A DNA stretch of 7,108 nucleotides from Acidimicrobiia bacterium (GTDB lineage Bacteria; Actinomycetota; Acidimicrobiia; Acidimicrobiales; Aldehydirespiratoraceae). Location of the stretch: NCBI GenBank assembly GCA_022824605.1, contig JAJDZO010000226.1, positions 1 to 7,108 on the forward strand, in the 5' to 3' direction. Numbering within the stretch: the stretch's first letter is position 1; each line of letters begins with the position of its first letter. The position numbers were made by a program, and so were the translations under genes. Shown piece after piece: positions 1-5,496 of this stretch. Under the pieces are notes generated by a model that was given only the letters and a program-made list of their open reading frames with translations, made no database searches and was not told where the DNA came from.

Positions 1-162
1 CAGCGCGGTGACCGCCCCGGCAGCTACCGCCGAAGCGATCCGCAGCCGTTGCGGTGGCCATCCCGCGGCGGCAAGTTCGACGGTGTTGGCCTGTCGGGGC
101 GGGTCGGCGAGTACCAGCCGGAGCGCCGCGCCGATGCCGCAGACTGCGGTGAACGAGATCAT
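1..162 (-). CDS. N-terminus of a probable TadC-like membrane protein (truncated by window edge)
   Basis: A minus-strand frame opens at ATG 162 and stays open for all 54 codons to the window edge. It begins MISFTAVCGIGAALRL and ends in a hydrophobic, Ala/Val-rich segment. A good Shine-Dalgarno and a four-base ATGA overlap with the tadB stop support the start. In Tad loci the ATPase is normally followed by tadB and then tadC, both GspF-family proteins. Position, the first hydrophobic segment, and a cytoplasm-like linker (ADPPRQANTVELAAAGWPP) fit a TadC. Too little is visible to show the GspF domain itself, so the identity is by context. Confidence 0.6.
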   Translation of the reverse strand, partial: MISFTAVCGIGAALRLVLADPPRQANTVELAAAGWPPQRLRIASAVAAGAVTAL

Positions 163-1073
163 CGCGTGCCTCCCGGAGGCTGGGCGGTGGCGGACTCGCG
201 ACCCTGAGTTCTCGCCGCGGTCGGCCTCCATGAGCGGTCGGGCCTTGAGGATCGGGCGGCGCCGGTCCCGTCCTGGCGGGATATCGCTTGAGCGGGCAGC
301 AGGACGCGGGCGCTCAGAGCCGCCATGGCTACGGCCCCGGCGACGAGCAGCGCGGCGCCCTGGCCACCGGCCAGCCACTCGCCCACGTCGGTGGCGACCT
401 GTCCCGCCCCGGCCACCAGTGCCGCTCCGAGTAGCACCACGAGGGCCAATGTGGGCATGGCCACCGCCACCCGGGCGTGGAAGAGCCGTGCGGTCGCGGC
501 GGTCTGGGATGCCTCCGCCTCGATCACGGTGACGGTTTCAGCCCAGCGGCCGCCGCCCTCGGCTGAGATGGCGATCAGGTCGGCCAAGGAGCCGGCCACC
601 GCCGAAGGCACTCGAGCCGCGAACCGCTCGGCTGCGATGTCCACCCCGACGCTCTCGCAGTCGGCGGCCATAGCAGTTGCGGCCTCTCCGACCGTTCCGC
701 TCACCAGCGGGGCGGCTCTGGCTACTGCGTCCGCGGCGGTGACCGCCACGGAGGCCTGGTTGGCCAGCACGCTCGCAAAACGGGCCACCCCTTCGGCGAC
801 GGCGACCCGCCGCCTTGACATCACCAGCACCTTGACTGCCGACGTGCAAACCACCGCGCAGATCGCGGCCGCAACGGCATGTCCAGCGGCGAGGCCGAGG
901 ATGATCATGGCGGCTCCAGCCGCGGCCGCAGCGGGCAACTCGGCCGGGATGCCGGCCCGGCGGCGATGTTTCGCTCCGGCCCGCAGCGACAAGCGGGTTC
1001 CGCCTGTGGGCCACAACATCAGGGTCAGCGCGGCGGCGCCTCCGGCGACGATGATCCACCCCGAAGCGGTCAC
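159..1073 (-). CDS. tadB: TadB-like GspF-family inner-membrane platform protein
   Basis: Membrane protein of 304 residues. Two hydrophobic regions near the N-terminus (5-21 and about 47-84) are followed by a cytoplasmic helical domain (about 90-200). That domain contains the GspF/T2SSF pattern: FASVLANQASVAVTAADAV, then an Ala-rich helix pair ending in EAEASQTAATARLFHARV. Two more helices (203-222 and 238-258) and a basic tail (about 264-304) complete it. TadB forms, with TadC, the integral membrane platform against which the CpaF/TadA ATPase works. The start is GTG 1073, overlapping the ATPase stop by four bases (GTGA) and preceded by GGAG seven bases upstream. The Arg/Pro-rich tail is longer than I would expect and its coding DNA holds the ribosome site of the next gene. 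The family is clear; the choice of TadB over TadC rests on gene order. Confidence 0.85.
   Translation of the reverse strand: MTASGWIIVAGGAAALTLMLWPTGGTRLSLRAGAKHRRRAGIPAELPAAAAAGAAMIILGLAAGHAVAAAICAVVCTSAVKVLVMSRRRVAVAEGVARFASVLANQASVAVTAADAVARAAPLVSGTVGEAATAMAADCESVGVDIAAERFAARVPSAVAGSLADLIAISAEGGGRWAETVTVIEAEASQTAATARLFHARVAVAMPTLALVVLLGAALVAGAGQVATDVGEWLAGGQGAALLVAGAVAMAALSARVLLPAQAISRQDGTGAARSSRPDRSWRPTAARTQGRESATAQPPGGTR
163..180 (-). promoter_or_regulatory. Ribosome site in a small hairpin at the tadB/next gene junction
   Basis: GGGAGG (174-169) lies six bases before ATG 162. On the transcript it is part of a GCCTC-CGG-GAGGC stem-loop (180-168), which would hide the site until ribosomes finishing tadB open it. 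The two genes overlap by four bases (ATGA), which fits obligatory coupling. That the hairpin regulates is inference. Confidence 0.5.
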
Positions 1074-2707
1074 TGCGGTGCTCCGTTGCGGTTCGCGGCG
1101 CTCGAATCGCCTCCGACCAGTTGCAGGGCGGCCCGGCGCGGGGTGCCCTCCACCTCAGGACAGTCAACGGTGACGGCAGCCGACCGATAGGCGTCGGCCA
1201 TGCGGCCCACCGGCTGATGCACCGGCGTAGCCCAACGTTCGCCAGGCCGGAGGCGCCACAGGCAACGCGTCTGGATCGTGCCGTCGGCACCGGTTCCGGT
1301 GATCTGGGTCACGTCCGCGATCACTCGATCGCCGCAGTGATTGCGGCCCATCCACACGAGCAGGTGGACCGCGATGGCTATCGAGCGTCGGGCCAGGCGC
1401 TCGTCGGCTCCTTCTGAGGTGGCGTAGGCGGTGAGCTTCTCCAGCACCGCGTCGCCCGGCGGCGAGTGCAGGGTGACGATGCATCCGTCAAGGCCCGACG
1501 ACATGGCGTCGAGCAGAGCCATGGTGCCCTCGCCCCTCACCTCTCCGACCACCAGCTTGGAGCTGTTGGCCCGCTTGGCGTCGCGCACATGGTCGGCCAT
1601 GGAGTGCTTGCCTACGCCGTCGTTGTTGGCGTCTCTGGTCAGCCGTTCGTAGGCGTTGGGGTGGATGCCGTACTCGCGCAGCCTCAGCTCGGGAGTGTCC
1701 TCGATGGTGTCGATGCGCTCTTCGGGCGGGACCCTCGCCAGCAGCGCCTGGCATAGCGTGGTCTTGCCGCCTCCCATCGCCGCTGTCACCACGACATTGG
1801 CCCTCACGTCGCCGGCTATCGCTTCCACCAGCACATCGGCCAACTGGTCGCTGCACAGGCCCAGTTCCGCGAGGCTGCGCTGCCCGCCCAGGTTGCTTCT
1901 CAGCACCAGCGTCGGCGGCGAGCAGACGAACGCTTCGGCGTGGAGCCGCCACCGGTCGCCGATGCGGGTGTCGAGGCGGGGATCCAGCTCGTCGAAGCGC
2001 TGGGGCCGCTCGCCCGAGTAGGCGGCCAGGAACCGGCACGCTCCGATCAGCTCGTCGTCGCTCAGAAACGGCGACGGTCGGCTCTGGCGCTCGCCGTTGG
2101 AGAACTCGACCACCATCGACTCGCCGCCGCGGATCTGGAACTCCTCGACATCGTTCTCGTCGAGCATCTCCCGCAGGCGTCGGGCGGCCGTGGCGGAAGC
2201 GGACTCCCGGCGCAGGGCCCGGTCGGTGCTGTCCATTCGCAGTGGGGCCGCGGCCACAGAGCTCAGCGAGCGTCCCAATCGCCGCAGCGTCCGTTCTGAC
2301 CGGCGCGTGGGAGCGGGCGGCACGGCGCGCACGACCTGGGCGCCGGCCAGCATTCGCACCTCGGCGGCGTCCACCGCATGGTCCGACAGCACAACAAGTG
2401 CCAACGGCACTGCCGCAGCCGGACCGCTGTTCAGGTGCAAGTGGTCGCGCACATCGCAGCCGGAGCCGCCCGTGACCCACAGCACCCCGGCAGCCGCAGC
2501 AGCGGTGGATCGAAGCACTCCGTCGTCGCTGGAGGCGTCGACACGGACCACTGAGGCTCGATGCGGCGCGGCGGCCACGGCCCGGTCGGCCAGCGATTCG
2601 CCCACCACCAGGTCGGCGACCGACGCCCGCAGCCCGTTGATGACCGTGCGTACCACCCAGTCGGTGGTGTGCGGGTCGAACCTGCGATCAGTTGAGATCA
2701 TCAACAT
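1070..2707 (-). CDS. cpaF: CpaF/TadA-family pilus assembly ATPase with atypical N-terminal extension
   Basis: Cytoplasmic secretion ATPase (545 residues) that would power Flp pilus assembly by working on the TadB/TadC membrane platform encoded next. Positions are for the start at 2707. The CpaF-type N-terminal domain spans about 173-273 (DVEEFQIRGGESMVVE, then a DPRLDTRIGDRWRLHAE strand region, then LVLRS). The P-loop is AAMGGGKTT (309-317), with Ala where the family normally has the first Gly. The Asp box is IDTIEDTPEL (332-341). The Walker B/GEVRG region is at 387-392, followed by LDAMSSGLDG and the His box TLHS (412-415). Residues 1 to about 150 do not match the usual CpaF helical N-terminus. 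They look like an alpha/beta domain with hydrophobic strands (GVLWVTGG, LALVVLS), possibly a degenerate CpaE-like domain, but no nucleotide-binding lysine motif is present there. The TGA stop overlaps the next start as GTGA. Confidence 0.93.
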   Translation of the reverse strand: MLMISTDRRFDPHTTDWVVRTVINGLRASVADLVVGESLADRAVAAAPHRASVVRVDASSDDGVLRSTAAAAAGVLWVTGGSGCDVRDHLHLNSGPAAAVPLALVVLSDHAVDAAEVRMLAGAQVVRAVPPAPTRRSERTLRRLGRSLSSVAAAPLRMDSTDRALRRESASATAARRLREMLDENDVEEFQIRGGESMVVEFSNGERQSRPSPFLSDDELIGACRFLAAYSGERPQRFDELDPRLDTRIGDRWRLHAEAFVCSPPTLVLRSNLGGQRSLAELGLCSDQLADVLVEAIAGDVRANVVVTAAMGGGKTTLCQALLARVPPEERIDTIEDTPELRLREYGIHPNAYERLTRDANNDGVGKHSMADHVRDAKRANSSKLVVGEVRGEGTMALLDAMSSGLDGCIVTLHSPPGDAVLEKLTAYATSEGADERLARRSIAIAVHLLVWMGRNHCGDRVIADVTQITGTGADGTIQTRCLWRLRPGERWATPVHQPVGRMADAYRSAAVTVDCPEVEGTPRRAALQLVGGDSSAANRNGAPQ

Positions 2708-3314
2708 CTGCAAGCCCCCCTTCGATCGGCGTCGGGGGCGGCGCGGGCGGGCATCCGGGCCAGCCCGCGGGGGGCGACTTCCATATCCACCACACCGTCG
2801 GGCCGAGCACTTCGGCCAGCGGCGGCGCGGCCTCGACCACTACCGTGCCCTCGCCGACCAGCACCACGGGCAGCACCGCGGCGGCACAACCGCCGGGCTG
2901 CGCGGCCAACACGGCGGCATCGCCGGGCCGCGGCCCGGGCTCGGGCCACATCGACGGATCGACCGCCACGGCCAGCAGGGCAGCCGACAGGTTCGAGGCC
3001 GCGGACACAGCCGAGTCGGTCAGCAGCGAGGCGGACAGCACCGCGCCCGCAGGGACTGCCGCCGCCGGCACTTTGTCGATCAACTGGTCGGGGGTCACGA
3101 ACAGCGCAGCCGACTCTTCGGGAACTTCGACCGTGACGTACTCGCCCGGTTCGCGCCCGGCGGGCCAGTCCTCGGCCGTGGCGACAACCGCCACTGTGGG
3201 CTCGGGCTGTGGGCGACCGAAGAACCACACCGAGACGGCGACCACGACGACGATCAGCGCCGCGGCGGTGAACCGCTGGGCCTGGCCTGACATCTGAACG
3301 GGGGTATTGGCCAT
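2688..3314 (-). CDS. cpaB: CpaB/RcpC-like SAF-domain Tad pilus assembly protein
   Basis: Protein of 208 residues with one N-terminal transmembrane helix (15-32) and the rest predicted outside the membrane. An SAF-type domain covers about 39-100 (VAVVATAEDWPAG near its start, and the VPAGAVLSASLL motif at 87-98). A second part (about 108-178) has the AVAVDP...PRPGD pattern typical of CpaB proteins, where the PGD turn precedes a beta strand. CpaB proteins are periplasmic or exocytoplasmic parts of Flp/Tad systems and in Gram-negatives are linked to the secretin. In a monoderm they presumably act between membrane and wall. The tail (180-208) is Pro-rich and ends in an acidic stretch, with cysteines at 143 and 188. 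A strong Shine-Dalgarno supports the ATG at 3314. The gene overlaps the ATPase gene by 20 bp. Family assignment is from motif pattern and position next to the Tad ATPase. Confidence 0.8.
   Translation of the reverse strand: MANTPVQMSGQAQRFTAAALIVVVVAVSVWFFGRPQPEPTVAVVATAEDWPAGREPGEYVTVEVPEESAALFVTPDQLIDKVPAAAVPAGAVLSASLLTDSAVSAASNLSAALLAVAVDPSMWPEPGPRPGDAAVLAAQPGGCAAAVLPVVLVGEGTVVVEAAPPLAEVLGPTVWWIWKSPPAGWPGCPPAPPPTPIEGGLADVDDLN
2708..2722 (-). promoter_or_regulatory. Ribosome binding site deciding the ATPase start
   Basis: AAGGGGGG (2722-2715) lies seven bases before ATG 2707. An in-frame TTG at 2713 is only one base from the G-run, and ATG 2701 is 13 bases away, so 2707 is the best-placed start. 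The site lies inside the end of the CpaB-like gene, which favours coupled translation. Confidence 0.6.
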
Positions 3315-3326
3315 CAGATCCTCCTA
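3315..3326 (-). promoter_or_regulatory. Stop codon fused to Shine-Dalgarno (TAGGAGG)
   Basis: The TAG stop of the 716-residue gene (3326-3324) supplies the first bases of TAGGAGG, which sits five bases before the ATG of the CpaB-like gene at 3314. This near-ideal ribosome site both fixes the downstream start and implies that a terminating ribosome can reinitiate there. Confidence 0.85.
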
Positions 3327-5474
3327 ACCCGTCTGCGCCGGGTGCCTCGCAAGCGTCGACTCGGTGGTGTCGGCGCCTTGGTGAGCGGTGACCGCGGCGG
3401 TGTTGTCGACCATTCGAGCAACGACCGGCCGGTGCCTTGATGCTGGGAAGTGCTCGAGGGTGATCCCGGCGGTGTAGTCGAGGATCCCCAGGAACCACTC
3501 GACGCCGCTGGCGAGGGTGGCACACTCGTTGAACGTCGTCTCGTCGCTGACGCCTATGAAGCAGGCGCGAGCCGTCCACGACCACACCCCGGGTGCTGGG
3601 AGCTGCCAACGGCACCGGTCGTAGGAGTCCACGGACACCTTGGCCGTCTCGATTCCGCAGGTGGTACGTATGTTGCGGTTTGGCTGGTTTCGTTGGGCCT
3701 GTGCCTGTTCCGACGCGCTCAGATTGTCCCAGCGGCTCAAGAAGGTGGCGAAGCCTGCGGCCGGCCGGGCCCGATCGGCGCTCTCGATGGTCGAGCGGTG
3801 ACTGGAGCGCCATGGCAGCAGCTCGGTCAGACGAGTCTGGAAGCTGACCAACTCCCACACGCAGGTGTCATCGGAGACGCTGTACCACACACCTGCGGGA
3901 TCGGCCACAGGCCACACCGGCGATCCGGCCACCACCAGATAGTCGGTCCCGCCGGGCACAGCGGGGTGGGGAGGCCACGGCCTGCCGGGCTCGCCCTGCT
4001 GCTCGATGTTCACCAGCGTCGACCATGTGAGCTGGGCAACGAACAGCGCTCGGTCACCGGCTGTCAGCCTCAGCCCCGTGGTGCAGGGCTCCGGTTCGTC
4101 GTCGGGATCTGTGGGTGTGTCGTCGGGATCTGTGGGTCTATTGACATCTGGCCGTGTGGGCTTGTCTTCGCGGTCCCGCTCGGGTGGTCTGCCGGTGTTG
4201 TCGTCCGGCTGCCGGTTCTCAGTGCTCTTGCGGGAGATCCGGTCCAGGAACGCGGCGAGCTGGGCATTGGTCATCTCCCCGTCCGGGTCGGCGTCGGGCC
4301 GGCTGTAGGGATCGATTTCGCCGTCGTTGTCGCCATCACGGCCCAGCAGCAGTTTCAGATCAGCCAACTCGTCGGCCACCTCGAACGGGTCCGCTTCGGG
4401 ATCGACGTCGATGCCGATCCCGACTGCCAGGACGATGAACATGAGTCCGCGGGTGGCGTCTCCGTCCTCGGGGATGAGTTCTAGGGCGGCGTCGACATCA
4501 AAATCGGGGTTGTGGTCCCCGTAGTCCTTGATGATTTTGGGCAGATCCTTGACCTGGGTGTCTGCGTCTGGGTCGAAGTCTTCGGGCAGGTAGCCGTCGT
4601 CGATACCGGAGTTGATCTCCCTGCAGGCCCACGACCCGCAGCCCGGGCCGCTGTCGGGGGCCTCGGTAGTGGTGGTCGGCGGCAGGGTCGTCGGCGGTGG
4701 AGCGGTTGTGGTAGTTGAGGGCCGCTGAGTGGTCGTGGGTCGGGGTCTCGCGGTTGTCGTCGGTCTGGGTCTCGCGGTCGTGGTGGGTCGGGGCCTTGCG
4801 GTCGTTGTGGGCCGCGGCCTTGTAGTCGTGGTGGTTGGTCTGGGTCTCGCGGTCGTTGTGGGCCGCGGCCTTGTAGTCGTGGTGGTTGGTCTGGGTCTCG
4901 CAGTCGTGGTTGTGGGGGTCGGTGGCCTGGTTGTGGTCGGTGGTCTGGTCGTGGTGGGTGGCCGGTAGCAGCCGTGGGGCGGGTTGCAGGACGGTGGCCT
5001 GGTTGTGGTGGGTCGGGGCTTCGCGGTTGTGGTCGGTGGCCTGGTTGTGGTCGGTGGTCTGGTCGTGGTTGGTGGCCGGTAGCAGCCGTGGGGTGGTCTA
5101 CAGACGGGTGGCCGGGTGCTGGTGGGTCTGGGTCTCGCGGTCGTGGTCGCAGGTGGCCTTCGAGTCGTGGTGGGTGGCCGGTAGCAGCCGTGGGGTGGCC
5201 TACAGACGGGTGGCCTGGTGGTAGTCGGCCTGGTTGTGGTGGGTGGCCGGTAGCAGCCGTGGGGTGGCCTGCAGATGGGTGGCCTGGTAGTAGTCGGTGG
5301 CGTGTGCTTATGTCCCCGAGGCGGTACCGGATGGGCCTGCGCCGGGTCGATGCTGCGCAGTTGGGCGAAGACCGCCCCTAGTGCCAGGGCCAGGATCAGG
5401 GCGATAATCACCGGTGCGTGCCGGCGACTGTGTTCTCTGGTGGGCGGAAGCGAGGATTTCGGTGTGTGGGGCAT
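3324..5474 (-). CDS. Exported multidomain Pro/Thr-rich protein with PPHGCY repeats, EF-hand-like loops and cysteine-containing C-terminal domain
   Basis: Protein of 716 residues; family not recognised. A basic N-terminus (REHSRRHA) precedes a hydrophobic segment (21-37). A possible signal peptidase I site follows at AQA|HP (47/48); otherwise the segment is an anchor. Next come four copies of a C-x5-C unit reading CRPPHGCYRPP (one copy has CNPP), with cysteines at 68/74, 91/97, 125/131 and 163/169, separated by RPPTTT spacers. A stalk of TTTARPRP units follows (about 185-250), then CGSWAC (279-284). An acidic segment (about 290-415) carries two EF-hand-like loops, starting at Asp380 (D-G-D-N-D-G-E-I) and Asp394 (D-A-D-P-D-G-E-M). 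An Asp/Pro-rich linker (about 415-463) leads to a C-terminal domain with six cysteines (464, 538, 606, 621, 638, 651). I infer a surface or wall-spanning protein, possibly calcium-binding, working with the Tad pilus encoded downstream. Its TAG stop lies within the next gene's Shine-Dalgarno, so the two are probably translated together. Confidence 0.87.
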   Translation of the reverse strand: MPHTPKSSLPPTREHSRRHAPVIIALILALALGAVFAQLRSIDPAQAHPVPPRGHKHTPPTTTRPPICRPPHGCYRPPTTTRPTTTRPPVCRPPHGCYRPPTTTRRPPATTTARPRPTSTRPPVCRPPHGCYRPPTTTRPPTTTRPPTTTAKPRPTTTRPPSCNPPHGCYRPPTTTRPPTTTRPPTPTTTTARPRPTTTTTRPRPTTTARPRPTTTTTRPRPTTTARPRPTTTARPRPTTTARPRPTTTQRPSTTTTAPPPTTLPPTTTTEAPDSGPGCGSWACREINSGIDDGYLPEDFDPDADTQVKDLPKIIKDYGDHNPDFDVDAALELIPEDGDATRGLMFIVLAVGIGIDVDPEADPFEVADELADLKLLLGRDGDNDGEIDPYSRPDADPDGEMTNAQLAAFLDRISRKSTENRQPDDNTGRPPERDREDKPTRPDVNRPTDPDDTPTDPDDEPEPCTTGLRLTAGDRALFVAQLTWSTLVNIEQQGEPGRPWPPHPAVPGGTDYLVVAGSPVWPVADPAGVWYSVSDDTCVWELVSFQTRLTELLPWRSSHRSTIESADRARPAAGFATFLSRWDNLSASEQAQAQRNQPNRNIRTTCGIETAKVSVDSYDRCRWQLPAPGVWSWTARACFIGVSDETTFNECATLASGVEWFLGILDYTAGITLEHFPASRHRPVVARMVDNTAAVTAHQGADTTESTLARHPAQTG
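4098..4137 (-). repeat. 21-bp tandem repeat encoding PTDPDD
   Basis: Nineteen bases at 4098-4116 recur exactly at 4119-4137, a period of 21 bp or seven codons. They encode two PTDPDD[T/E] units in the acidic linker just before the C-terminal domain of the 716-residue protein. Confidence 0.85.
4798..4901 (-). repeat. 51-bp near-perfect tandem duplication in the ARPRPTTT stalk
   Basis: The segment 4798-4850 is repeated base for base at 4849-4901, a period of 51 bp or 17 codons. It encodes two copies of a 17-residue unit, ARPRPTTTTTRPRPTTT. Shorter, less exact ARPRPTTT units of 8 residues continue to about 4725. Identity at synonymous positions points to a recent slippage or recombination event that kept the frame. 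Confidence 0.9.
4965..5273 (-). repeat. Four C-x5-C (PPHGCY) repeats
   Basis: Four copies of a motif of eight residues starting and nearly ending in cysteine lie at 5273-5250, 5204-5181, 5102-5079 and 4988-4965. Each encodes C-R/N-P-P-H-G-C-Y and is flanked by RPP before and RPPTTT after. Start-to-start spacing is 69, 102 and 114 bp, so the spacers vary in length while the motif stays fixed. Conserved Cys, His, Gly and Tyr suggest a small disulfide loop or a metal or ligand site presented repeatedly on a rigid polyproline rod. Confidence 0.9.
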
Positions 5475-5496
5475 GGCAGGCAACTCCTCTCGTTTC
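5475..5496 (-). promoter_or_regulatory. Ribosome binding site fixing the start of the 716-residue gene
   Basis: The 22-bp gap between the two Pro/Thr-rich genes contains GAGAGGAG, with AGGAG ending nine bases before the ATG at 5474. This is the reason for choosing 5474. The same frame stays open to 5714, but only by running inside the preceding gene, and the extra 80 residues would sit ahead of an otherwise normal signal sequence. Confidence 0.85.

Noticed and set aside
325..1173. Long + strand open frame opposite the TadB-like gene
   Set aside because: Low-complexity Ala/Ser/Thr/Pro translation with no family pattern. The minus strand has a clear GspF-type protein with good start signals and overlaps.
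2097..3290. Long + strand open frame (397 codons) across the CpaB and ATPase genes
   Set aside because: It crosses two well-supported minus-strand genes and gives an Arg/Gly-rich translation typical of an antisense frame in GC-rich DNA.
2701..3858. Second minus-strand frame of 385 codons
   Set aside because: It is a frame-shifted, Arg-rich reading of the CpaB-like gene and the end of the 716-residue gene.
3450..4484. + strand open frame (344 codons) opposite the C-terminal half of the 716-residue gene
   Set aside because: Some hydrophobic stretches look superficially protein-like, but there is no ribosome site and the minus frame has domain structure and gene coupling.
4725..5273. CRISPR-like or satellite array
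   Set aside because: The repeats are in frame, multiples of three, encode Pro/Thr/Arg units and vary in spacing; there are no unique spacers of constant length.
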